Source: Xenorhabdus koppenhoeferi
GTDB lineage: Bacteria > Pseudomonadota > Gammaproteobacteria > Enterobacterales > Enterobacteriaceae
DNA length: 33,037 nucleotides
Direction: 5' to 3'
Assembly (NCBI RefSeq): GCF_900116635.1
Contig: NZ_FPBJ01000033.1
Location: forward strand, 1 to 33,037
In this document: positions 25,591 through 33,037 of the stretch, in pieces
Layout of the letters: every line of letters starts with the position of its first letter
Position numbering within the stretch: position 1 is the stretch's first letter
Made by a program: the position numbers and the translations under genes
Notes under the pieces: generated by a model
Databases searched by the model: none
What the model was told of the DNA's origin: nothing
What the model saw: only the letters and a program-made list of their open reading frames with translations

Positions 25591-26514
25591 ATGAGCGATA
25601 AAACAGAAAAGTTACAAAAAGTTCTTGCGCGTTCTGGTCATGGTTCCCGTCGCGAAATTGAAGGATATATTCAACAAGGGCGTATCAGCATCAATGGCAA
25701 AACCGCAACGTTGGGTGATCGAATTGAAGTTAAGCCCTCAGTAAAAATTCGTCTGGATGGGCGGATTTTAAATATCAAAGAGCCACAGAAATCAGTTTGC
25801 CGTGTTCTGGCTTACTATAAACCGGAAGGTGAGCTATGTACCCGCCATGATCCCGAAGGTCGTCCGACCGTATTTGAGCGTTTGCCAAGAATGCAGGATG
25901 CGCGATGGATAGCGGTGGGACGTTTGGATATCAATACTTGCGGGTTACTGTTGTTTACAACCGATGGGGAATTAGCCAACCGTCTGATGCATCCGAGCCG
26001 TGAAGTAGAACGTGAATATGCTGTCCGTGTTTTCGGTGAAGTTGATAATGCAAAACTTCGTCAGTTGACCCAAGGCGTTCAATTGGAAGATGGACCCGCA
26101 TCATTCAAAACCATTACATTTAAAGGCGGCGAAGGTATTAACCAGTGGTACAACGTCACATTGACGGAAGGCCGTAACCGTGAAGTCAGAAGGTTGTGGG
26201 AATCTGTCGGCGTGCAGGTCAGCCGCCTGATCCGTGTACGTTATGGCGATATCGACCTGCCAAAAGGTTTGCCACGTGCTGGTTGGACTGAGTTGGGACT
26301 GGAACAGACTAACTATTTACGTCAATTGGTTGGTTTGAGTGATGAAATGGTGACGAAAGTAGCTGTTGAGCGTGATCAACGCCGCATTAAGGCTAACCAG
26401 ATCCGTCGTGCAGTGAAACGACATGCTAAGGTTGCATCCCGTCCAGCGGGAAAACGTCCTGCAAGTAGCTCTCGCCAGAATGCCGGCAGAAAAACGACAC
26501 CTAAAGGTCGTTAA
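25591..26514 (+). CDS. rluB: 23S rRNA pseudouridine(2605) synthase RluB
   Basis: Makes pseudouridine 2605 in 23S rRNA. It has an N-terminal S4 RNA-binding domain ([21 protein letters not shown], residues ~7-66), then the RsuA-type catalytic domain with the active-site Asp113 in [27 protein letters not shown], plus REYAVRVFG and [13 protein letters not shown]. The C-terminal tail (~255-307) is rich in Lys/Arg, as in other RluB proteins, and contacts RNA. AGAGG lies nine bases before the ATG. E. coli has yciQ between yciO and rluB; it is absent here. Confidence 0.96.
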   Translation: MSDKTEKLQKVLARSGHGSRREIEGYIQQGRISINGKTATLGDRIEVKPSVKIRLDGRILNIKEPQKSVCRVLAYYKPEGELCTRHDPEGRPTVFERLPRMQDARWIAVGRLDINTCGLLLFTTDGELANRLMHPSREVEREYAVRVFGEVDNAKLRQLTQGVQLEDGPASFKTITFKGGEGINQWYNVTLTEGRNREVRRLWESVGVQVSRLIRVRYGDIDLPKGLPRAGWTELGLEQTNYLRQLVGLSDEMVTKVAVERDQRRIKANQIRRAVKRHAKVASRPAGKRPASSSRQNAGRKTTPKGR

Positions 26515-26520
26515 TATCTC

Positions 26521-26564
26521 AACCCGCTGTTTCAATATGTTGGTATAAACTGAAACAGCGGGTT
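26521..26564. terminator. Two-way terminator between rluB and btuR
   Basis: Perfect 14-bp arms AACCCGCTGTTTCA/TGAAACAGCGGGTT with a 16-base loop lie 6 bases after rluB and 4 bases from the btuR stop. The two genes converge here, so the hairpin likely ends both transcripts. Confidence 0.8.
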
Positions 26565-26568
26565 TGCT

Positions 26569-27165
26569 TTACCAATCAATGCCTTTCTGTGCTTTAATGC
26601 CGGCATCAAAAGCGTGCTTTACCGGTCGCATCTCTGTAATCGTATCAGCATATTCCAGTAACTCTCTGTGACATCCTCGACCAGTGATTATCACACTCTG
26701 GTGTGAAGGGCGCTGTTTGAGTGCAGTTAGAACATCCGCCAGTTCCAGATAACCGTAGCTGACCATATAAGTCAGTTCATCCAAAACTACAAGATGCAAT
26801 GAAGGATCGGACAACATCGTCAAGGCATGTTTCCATGCAGTTTGGCAAGCTTCGGTGTCTGTTTCACGATTTTGTGTTTCCCATGTGAAACCTGTTGCCA
26901 TTACATGAAATTTAATCCCTTGCTGTGCCAGCAAATTTCTTTCACCGCTTTCCCATGTCCCTTTGATAAATTGGATCACGCCAACGCGCTGAGCATGCCC
27001 GATTGCACGAGTGACGGTGCCGAATGCAGCGGTAGTTTTTCCTTTTCCGTTTCCGGTGAATACAATGACGATCCCGCGTTCTTGCTGTGCTGCCTCAATA
27101 CGGGCATCGACTTTTTCTTTCAGACGTTGTTGTCTTTTGTGGTACTGACTGTTATTTCTCGTCAT
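26569..27165 (-). CDS. btuR: Corrinoid adenosyltransferase (BtuR/CobA type)
   Basis: Transfers the adenosyl group from ATP to reduced corrinoids, giving adenosylcobalamin precursors. It is 198 aa, with the P-loop variant GNGKGKTTAAFG (residues 38-49) near the N-terminus, VGVIQFIKGTWESGERNLL, VMATGFTWETQNRE, VVLDELTYMVSYGYL, VIITGRGCHRELLEYADT and RPVKHAFDAGIKAQKGIDW. It overlaps yciK by 4 bases (ATGA), so the two are coupled. The TonB made nearby serves B12 uptake, but I infer no shared control. Confidence 0.97.
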   Translation of the reverse strand: MTRNNSQYHKRQQRLKEKVDARIEAAQQERGIVIVFTGNGKGKTTAAFGTVTRAIGHAQRVGVIQFIKGTWESGERNLLAQQGIKFHVMATGFTWETQNRETDTEACQTAWKHALTMLSDPSLHLVVLDELTYMVSYGYLELADVLTALKQRPSHQSVIITGRGCHRELLEYADTITEMRPVKHAFDAGIKAQKGIDW

Positions 27166-27929
27166 GATTTAGCAGGTCCCGCTTTGCGACCGGGTTGAGC
27201 ATCAAAACTGATGCCAGAATCATTCAGGCTATCATCACCCATAACATAAAGATAGACAGGCATAATATCTGCTGGTGTTTTTAGTTTGGCTGAGTTCTCA
27301 TCAGGAAATGCACTGGCACGCATACTGGTACGAGTCCCACCAGGATTGATACAATTAATACGCAGGGAAGTGTCTTGATATTCTTGCGCCAAAATCTGCA
27401 TAAAACCTTCTGTGGCAAATTTGGAAACAGAATAGGCACCCCAGCCACTTCGCCCTTCACGCCCTACGCTGGAACTGGTAAATATTAAAGCGCCGCTGGG
27501 CGCTTTTAGTAACAGAGGAATTAGTGCCTGAGTCAGCATGAAAGTTGCATTGACATTTACTTGCATTACATCATGCCAAAGTTGTGCGGGTTGCTCTATG
27601 ATAGGTGCGACAACGCCAAGAAGCCCTGCATTGTGTAAAACACCATCCAGACGGGGATAATGCCGTGCCAGCTTCCTGGAGAAATCCTGGCATTCTTGTG
27701 CGGTCACCGTCAAAAGATCTATTGTATAAATGCTGACAGGCAAGCCCCCATCATTTTCAATTTGCTGTTTCACTGCTTCGAGCTTCGCGGTAGTTCGCCC
27801 CAGAAGAATAATTTGTGCACCGTGGCGGGCATAAGTCAGAGCGGCTTCACGCCCAATACCATCGCCAGCACCGGTTACTAAAATAATTTTGTGTTGCAGC
27901 AGATCATGATTGGGTTGGTAATTAAACAT
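27162..27929 (-). CDS. yciK: YciK, short-chain dehydrogenase/reductase
   Basis: A 255-aa classical SDR of unknown substrate, matching E. coli YciK. It has the Rossmann motif VTGAGDGIGREAA (Gly20, Gly24, Gly26 region), HNAG at 99-102, and the catalytic Ser-Tyr-Lys set: Ser in TSSSVGREGR (~152-154), Tyr166 and Lys170 in GAYSVSKFATEG. INPGGTRTSMRASAFP and KTPADIMPVYLYVMGDDS are also shared. It is the first gene of a two-gene unit with btuR and diverges from sohB across 225 bases. Confidence 0.96.
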   Translation of the reverse strand: MFNYQPNHDLLQHKIILVTGAGDGIGREAALTYARHGAQIILLGRTTAKLEAVKQQIENDGGLPVSIYTIDLLTVTAQECQDFSRKLARHYPRLDGVLHNAGLLGVVAPIIEQPAQLWHDVMQVNVNATFMLTQALIPLLLKAPSGALIFTSSSVGREGRSGWGAYSVSKFATEGFMQILAQEYQDTSLRINCINPGGTRTSMRASAFPDENSAKLKTPADIMPVYLYVMGDDSLNDSGISFDAQPGRKAGPAKS

Positions 27930-28154
27930 CGAACAATCTTCCTGTGATTCTTGTAAACCTGATATTCGCCATTTCAGGATGGCACATGCAGGCTATCATC
28001 AAAACAAAACTTAAAGCCTTCGTCAAATTTGTCCAAATCAGTGAATGAGAGTAAGCCTTAATTAAAAAAGAGTTAAGTAAACTGTTAGAGCGCTGCTTCC
28101 AGTTTTTAGCTAAAATGAAACATATTGTTCATCATAGGTAATAAAGGTAGATCT

Positions 28155-29201
28155 GTGGAATATTTGTCTCTATACGGATTGTTCTTGGCCAAAGTGCTTA
28201 CTGTAGTATTAGTGGTCGCCGTTCTGGCGTTATTTAGTATTGGATTGGGTGTACGTAAAACCATTCAGAAAGGAGAGTTAAGGCTGACTAATCTTGGGGA
28301 GTCATATAAGAAGAAACAACGCCAGATGCAGCAAGCCCGAATGAGTGAGGCAGAACGAAAAATCTGGCAAAAGTCATTAAAAAAGCAACAAAAAAATGAT
28401 GCCAAACAGAAGAAAACGGCGGCTAAAACGGGTCAGAAAGGCTTACAGAAACCGAGTCTTTATGTTCTGGATTTTAAAGGCAGTATGGATGCCCATGAGG
28501 TTGATTCCCTTCGTGAGGAAATCAGCGCTGTATTGGCGGTGGCAAATAAAAAAGATGAAGTTTTGCTACGGTTGGAAAGTCCTGGAGGCATGGTGCATGG
28601 CTATGGACTGGCCGCATCTCAATTAGTCCGTTTGCGGCAAAAAGAAGTACGTCTGACGGTAGTTGTGGATAAAGTGGCGGCAAGTGGTGGCTATATGATG
28701 GCCTGTGTGGCCGATCGCATCATCGCTGCACCTTTTGCGATTATTGGCTCCATTGGTGTTGTGGCTCAATTGCCAAATTTCCACCGATTATTGAAGAAAA
28801 ATGATATTGATGTAGAACTGCATACTGCTGGCGAATATAAGCGTACCTTGACTGTTCTGGGTGAAAATACTGAACAGGGCCGCAAGAAATTTCAGGAAGA
28901 CTTAAATGAAACGCATAAATTATTTAAATCATTTATTCATCAGTACCGTCCTTCTTTGGATGTGGAAAATGTGGCTACGGGTGAATATTGGTATGGTATG
29001 CAAGCAAAAGAACACGGGCTGATTGATGAAGTGGGCGTCAGCGATGATTTTTTGATTGAACAAATCGAGCATTGTGAAGTTATTGGTGTCAGCTATACTC
29101 GCCGTAAACGCATGTTAGAACGCGTTATGGGGGGCACAGTGGAAAATATTGATAAACTGTTTATGCGCTGGTGGCAAAGGGGAGAAAAGCCACTGTTATG
29201 A
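28155..29201 (+). CDS. sohB: SohB, SppA-family inner-membrane peptidase
   Basis: A membrane-anchored serine peptidase of family S49; in E. coli, extra copies suppress the loss of DegP. I chose the GTG at 28155: AAAGG lies seven bases before it, and it yields EYLSLYGLFLAKVLTVV, matching E. coli's N-terminus, for 348 aa against 349. An upstream in-frame ATG at 28125 lacks support. There is one N-terminal helix (~8-32), a Lys/Gln-rich coiled stretch (~50-98), then the S49 core: FKGSMDAHEVDSLREE, ESPGGMVHGYGLAASQ, KVAASGGYMMACVADR (Ser177) and HTAGEYKRTL (Lys229), the Ser-Lys dyad. Confidence 0.95.
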   Translation: MEYLSLYGLFLAKVLTVVLVVAVLALFSIGLGVRKTIQKGELRLTNLGESYKKKQRQMQQARMSEAERKIWQKSLKKQQKNDAKQKKTAAKTGQKGLQKPSLYVLDFKGSMDAHEVDSLREEISAVLAVANKKDEVLLRLESPGGMVHGYGLAASQLVRLRQKEVRLTVVVDKVAASGGYMMACVADRIIAAPFAIIGSIGVVAQLPNFHRLLKKNDIDVELHTAGEYKRTLTVLGENTEQGRKKFQEDLNETHKLFKSFIHQYRPSLDVENVATGEYWYGMQAKEHGLIDEVGVSDDFLIEQIEHCEVIGVSYTRRKRMLERVMGGTVENIDKLFMRWWQRGEKPLL

Positions 29202-29445
29202 TAATGTGGATTATGGCGATAATTAATAAAATATAATTGCAATAATCAATCGTTAAAATCATTTTTAGTATCATGCGGGTAAATAGAGGGCAGTTATGCC
29301 TTTTATTACCCGCATAATTATTGTTAACCGTTACGGAGTGATGAAGTGCATACATCCCTTGTATAAAATCTTCGGGTGTCCTTATGATTTCATTTGCTTT
29401 TTTCAGTAACTGTTCTTGCCTGATAGGTATTGTTTCAGTTTGCAT
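29161..29445 (-). pseudogene. yciN: yciN remnant
   Basis: The first ~30 codons (TETIPIRQEQLLKKANEIIR) match E. coli YciN (TQPIDRETLLKEANKIIR), and an ideal AAGGAG lies eight bases before the ATG at 29445. After IQGMYALHH the frame loses similarity. The conserved body (FTGDYFLDE and KHLAHVL-type segments) is absent and the frame reads into a hydrophobic tail that overlaps the end of sohB. Position and strand, between sohB and topA, are those of E. coli yciN. The 94-aa product could still be made, but not as YciN. Confidence 0.75.
29273..29315. terminator. Hairpin inside the yciN remnant, downstream of sohB
   Basis: 10-bp arms ATGCGGGTAA/TTACCCGCAT enclose 23 bases that can form a smaller GGCA/TGCC stem. 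It lies 71 bases after sohB. It falls where the yciN similarity ends, so it may be both the sohB terminator and the breakpoint. No strong T run follows. Confidence 0.5.
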
Positions 29446-29752
29446 CTATTGTACTCCTTCGATAAATAAGTTGTTGCGCATCGTTTTTTATCAGGTAGAG
29501 TGTGGGCTTTTCGTCATGCAGATGGAATATTTTGTTTACAACTGTTGAATCATACAATTGCATGGTTTGTGTTGGTATATAAAATACCTTAAATATTTCA
29601 AAGGTTTTTGCGCTTAAACAAAAGCACAGGATAAAAATTAGTTGATATCTTGTAAATCTATCGCAATATAAAAAGAGACTTTATTTTATATATCGCAACA
29701 TAACGCCGTGATTTTCGCCATCTGAAAAGAAGATAATTAGGTAAAGGTAACT

Positions 29753-32350
29753 ATGGCTAAAGCTCTTGTTATAGTGGAGTCCCCGGCAAAAGCCAAAACA
29801 ATTAATAAATATCTGGGGAATGACTACGTTGTGAAATCCAGTGTGGGTCATATCCGTGATTTGCCGACAAGTGGGGCAGCGAGTCAAAAGAGTTCAAGCT
29901 CATCTATCGATAAGAATAAAAAGAAAGCAAAAAAAGATGAGAAAACAGCGCTGGTAAGCCGTATGGGGGTCAATCCCTATCACGATTGGGAAGCAAATTA
30001 CCAGATTTTACCCGGCAAGGAAAAAGTTGTCGCGGAGCTGAAAACGTTGGCTGAAAAAGCCGAGCATGTCTACCTTGCAACGGATCTCGACCGCGAAGGG
30101 GAAGCCATTGCATGGCACCTGCGGGAAGTGATTGGTGGGGATAATACACGTTTCAGTCGGGTTGTATTCAATGAAATTACTAAGAATGCAATCACACACG
30201 CTTTTGATAAACCGGGTGAATTGAATATTGACCGTGTTAATGCACAGCAAGCGCGCCGTTTTATGGATCGCGTTGTCGGTTATATGGTTTCACCGCTGCT
30301 GTGGAAAAAAGTTGCCAGAGGGTTATCTGCTGGGCGGGTTCAATCTGTCGCGGTTCGCCTCGTGGTTGAGCGGGAGCGTGAAATCAAGGCATTTGTGCCG
30401 GAAGAGTATTGGCAACTGCACGTGGATTTAGTGGTTAAGGGAGATATCGCTCTCCGTATGGAAGTGACCCACGAAAAGGGAAAATCTTTCGAGCCAGTAA
30501 ATGCTCAACAAACACAGGCGGCGGTATCTCTGCTTGAGAAAGCAAAGTATAAGGTCGTTGACCGTGAAGATCGCCCGACCTCCAGCAAACCCAGCGCGCC
30601 GTTTATTACCTCAACATTGCAACAGGCTGCAAGCACGCGCCTTGGGTTTGGGGTCAAGAAAACGATGATGATGGCGCAACGTTTATATGAAGCGGGCCAT
30701 ATCACTTATATGCGTACTGATTCGACTAATTTGAGCCAGGATGCGTTGGACATGGTTCGCGGTTATATCAGTTCGTATTTTGGTGACAAATATTTGCCAA
30801 AAAGTGCCAATATCTATAGCAGCAAAGAAAATTCTCAGGAAGCCCATGAGGCGATCCGTCCTTCTAATGTTGAAGTGATGGCGGAACAGTTGAAAGATAT
30901 GGAGGCTGATGCTCAGAAACTATATCAGCTTATCTGGCGTCAGTTTATTGCTTGCCAGATGATGCCAGCGAAATATGATTCCACTACACTGACTGTTAAG
31001 GCTGGTGATTTTGAACTGCGAGCTAAAGGGCGTACGCTGCGTTTTGATGGTTGGACGAAAGTGATGCCGGCATTGCGCAAGGGAGATGAAGATAATACCT
31101 TGCCAGTTATTGAGGCGGGTACGGAACTTGATTTGCAGCAGTTGCTTCCAAGTCAGCACTTTACAAAACCGCCAGCGCGTTTCAGCGAAGCATCACTGGT
31201 CAGAGAGCTGGAAAAACGTGGTATTGGTCGTCCGTCAACTTATGCTTCGATTATTTCAACCATTCAGGATCGCGGTTATGTTCGAGTTGAAAACCGCCGC
31301 TTCTATGCAGAAAAAATGGGTGAAATCGTCAATGATCGTCTGGAAGAGAATTTCAATGAATTGATGAGCTATGATTTCACTGCAAGAATGGAAAACCAGC
31401 TCGATCATGTTGCTAATAACGAAGCGGATTGGAAAGGTGTGTTGGATGAATTTTTCTCCAACTTCAGTGAACAACTTGATGTCGCCAATAAAGAGCCTGA
31501 TGCAGGTGGCATGCGTACAAATCCGATGGTAATTACTTCCATTGAATGTCCGACCTGTAATCGTCCAATGGGAATTCGCACGGCAACGACGGGGGTATTT
31601 CTGGGGTGCTCGGGTTATGCGTTATCACCCAAAGAACGATGCAAGCAGACAATTAACCTGATCCCTGAAAATGAAATTCTGAATATTTTGGAAGGGGAGG
31701 ATGCGGAGACTAATGCTTTACGTGCTCGCTGTCGCTGTAAGAAATGTGGTACAGCGATGGATAGCTATTTGATTGATAACCAGCGCAAGTTACATGTATG
31801 TGGTAATAACCCTGCGTGTGACGGTTATGAAGTTGAAGAGGGTGAGTTCCGCATCAAAGGTTATGATGGCCCTGTTGTTGAGTGTGATAAATGTGGTTCG
31901 GAAATGCACCTGAAAATGGGACGTTTCGGAAAATATATGGGCTGCACAAACGAAGAGTGTAAAAACACCCGTAAAATCTTACGTAATGGGGAAGTTGCGC
32001 CCCCGAAAGAAGATCCTGTGCCACTACCTGAATTGGCCTGTGAAAAATCGGATGCTTATTTTGTTTTGCGTGATGGTGCAGCGGGAGTATTTTTGGCCGC
32101 CAATACATTCCCGAAATCACGAGAAACACGTGCGCCTTTGGTTGAGGAGCTTGTCCGGTTCAAAGACCGTTTGTCGGAAAAATTACGTTACTTGGCAGAA
32201 GCACCCGTTATTGATCCTGAAGGAAATAAAACAGTTGTGCGTTTTAGCCGCAAAACTAAGCAACAGTATGTTTCTTCTGAAAAGAATGGCAAAGCTACCG
32301 GATGGGCTGCCTTTTTTGTTGAGGGTGCTTGGGTGGTGAAAGAGAAATAA
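29753..32350 (+). CDS. topA: DNA topoisomerase I
   Basis: Relaxes negative supercoils by transient single-strand cleavage. It is 865 aa, exactly the E. coli length. The Toprim domain opens [20 protein letters not shown] (Glu9) and has [13 protein letters not shown] (Asp111, Asp113, Glu115). The active-site tyrosine is Tyr319 in [12 protein letters not shown]. Arg/His-containing motifs [13 protein letters not shown] and [10 protein letters not shown] are intact. Three C-terminal zinc-ribbon repeats with Cys pairs ([25 protein letters not shown]) and two ribbon-like domains follow. AAAGG lies five bases before the ATG. About 300 bases upstream, shared with the yciN start, should hold its promoters; I cannot assign boxes with confidence. 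Confidence 0.98.
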   Translation: MAKALVIVESPAKAKTINKYLGNDYVVKSSVGHIRDLPTSGAASQKSSSSSIDKNKKKAKKDEKTALVSRMGVNPYHDWEANYQILPGKEKVVAELKTLAEKAEHVYLATDLDREGEAIAWHLREVIGGDNTRFSRVVFNEITKNAITHAFDKPGELNIDRVNAQQARRFMDRVVGYMVSPLLWKKVARGLSAGRVQSVAVRLVVEREREIKAFVPEEYWQLHVDLVVKGDIALRMEVTHEKGKSFEPVNAQQTQAAVSLLEKAKYKVVDREDRPTSSKPSAPFITSTLQQAASTRLGFGVKKTMMMAQRLYEAGHITYMRTDSTNLSQDALDMVRGYISSYFGDKYLPKSANIYSSKENSQEAHEAIRPSNVEVMAEQLKDMEADAQKLYQLIWRQFIACQMMPAKYDSTTLTVKAGDFELRAKGRTLRFDGWTKVMPALRKGDEDNTLPVIEAGTELDLQQLLPSQHFTKPPARFSEASLVRELEKRGIGRPSTYASIISTIQDRGYVRVENRRFYAEKMGEIVNDRLEENFNELMSYDFTARMENQLDHVANNEADWKGVLDEFFSNFSEQLDVANKEPDAGGMRTNPMVITSIECPTCNRPMGIRTATTGVFLGCSGYALSPKERCKQTINLIPENEILNILEGEDAETNALRARCRCKKCGTAMDSYLIDNQRKLHVCGNNPACDGYEVEEGEFRIKGYDGPVVECDKCGSEMHLKMGRFGKYMGCTNEECKNTRKILRNGEVAPPKEDPVPLPELACEKSDAYFVLRDGAAGVFLAANTFPKSRETRAPLVEELVRFKDRLSEKLRYLAEAPVIDPEGNKTVVRFSRKTKQQYVSSEKNGKATGWAAFFVEGAWVVKEK

Positions 32351-32447
32351 TAGTGTGATGATTATATACTCCCATTATTGGGTATTATTCGATGAAATAT
32401 ATTCAGACAGATATTTCTTTTTTTGCTAAAAAATAACTTTTCTTTCT

Positions 32448-32476
32448 AAAAAGCCAGCCCTTAAAGCTGGCTTTTT
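32448..32476 (+). terminator. topA terminator
   Basis: Arms AAAAAGCCAGC/GCTGGCTTTTT (11 bp, 7-base loop) end in a T run about 100 bases after the topA stop. It is a clear intrinsic terminator, and the A run on the other side makes it potentially bidirectional. Confidence 0.85.
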
Positions 32477-32522
32477 GTATTTAAAGAGAATTTGAACACA
32501 ATATATAGCAGAATCAATATAA

Positions 32523-33037
32523 TCAGACATAAGTCACATGCTCTGTAAACAGCTCATCAATAGAGCATCTTTCTCGTCTTCTTGTTGTTTTTGTTTCAGC
32601 CCATTTGTTTTCGATAGGATTTAAATCTGGGCTGTAAGGCGGAAGCCATTCTAACTGGCATCCGTGATCGGTTATCGCTTTTCGCGTGTCACCGCGTTTA
32701 TGGAAAGGGGCATTATCCATCACAATCACTGTCCCCTTAGGGAGCTTCGGCAACAAATCTTGTGTCAGCCAGGCATGAAACACATTCGCATTAATGGTTC
32801 CGGCAAACAAACTTAAGGTCACAAAGGTATTTTTAATGATAGCACCAATGGCATTAATGCGGCCTTTGTGCTGCCAGTCATGTAAACCAAAACAGCGGGA
32901 CCCTTTTAACGAATAGCCATGCGTACGTGGCATGGACTGCTCAAAGCCGCTTTCATCCAGATAAACAATCTGTTTGCCCGCCTGCTCATGATGGCGGATA
33001 CGCTCGCCAAATACCTGACGAGCGTGTTCGTCAGCGG
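32523..33037 (-). mobile_element. IS630-family transposase, 5' end beyond the window
   Basis: The frame is open to the right edge, so the N-terminal part is outside the window. The visible 171 codons hold the whole DDE core: YLDESGFEQS (first Asp), GTVIVMDNAPFHKRG (second Asp) and PPYSPDLNPIENKWAETK (Glu), the pattern of IS630/Tc1-type integrases. An inner ATG at 32933 is not the true start, since the first Asp motif lies before it. Target sites of this family are TA. The left inverted repeat should lie between the topA terminator (32476) and the stop at 32523, but I cannot fix it without the other end. In E. coli cysB follows topA. Confidence 0.9.

Noticed and set aside
1-33037. CRISPR array, tRNA or rRNA genes
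   Set aside because: I saw no regularly spaced direct repeats with unique spacers and no cloverleaf or rRNA-like stretch in the intergenic regions.

Overview
The window looks like a chromosomal segment of a gammaproteobacterium of the Morganellaceae, most likely Xenorhabdus or Photorhabdus. Three things point there: core proteins close to their E. coli counterparts but in AT-richer DNA, a trp operon in which trpG and trpD are separate genes, and a dispersed short inverted-repeat element of a kind I associate with these genera. The genus is an inference, because no rRNA or other marker is present.

The backbone follows the E. coli trp/cls/topA region: yciU - clsA - tonB - yciA - yciB - yciC - trpA,B,CF,D,G,E,L - rnm - yciO - rluB - btuR - yciK - sohB - (yciN) - topA. 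Against that backbone, kch, yciI, ompW and yciQ are not seen. A SulP anion transporter lies between yciB and yciC. yciN is reduced to its first ~30 codons. An IS630-type transposase, cut by the window edge, follows topA.

Region by region: 1-2.7 kb is a patchwork. It holds a protein with a Tad2/DUF2829-like N-terminal domain, yciU, the stub of a P4-type integrase and an orphan 165-aa gene. 2.7-9.3 kb holds cardiolipin synthase, a Fur-box-preceded tonB, a thioesterase, YciB, the SulP transporter and YciC. 9.6-16.6 kb is a complete tryptophan operon on the minus strand, with TrpR operator/promoter, Trp-Trp leader peptide and attenuator. 16.8-23.8 kb is an AT-rich insertion between the trp promoter and rnm. 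It encodes two exported proteins: a 596-aa Ig-like-repeat protein and a 1702-aa chymotrypsin-fold protease carrying about ten Ig-like domains. 24-29.2 kb is housekeeping (RNase AM, YciO, RluB, BtuR, YciK, SohB), and topA fills most of the rest.

The part most likely to be a little-described system is the exported protein pair at 16859-23792. The protease has an intact His-Asp-Ser triad but a non-trypsin S1 pocket. One of its Ig-like domains carries a glycine-rich, strongly hydrophobic insert. The upstream partner has a similar repeat style and its own signal peptide. Secondary points of interest are the Tad2-like fusion protein, a 15-bp triplication that lengthens a loop of TrpCF, several other short tandem duplications, and a four-copy MITE-like repeat with two copies flanking tonB.
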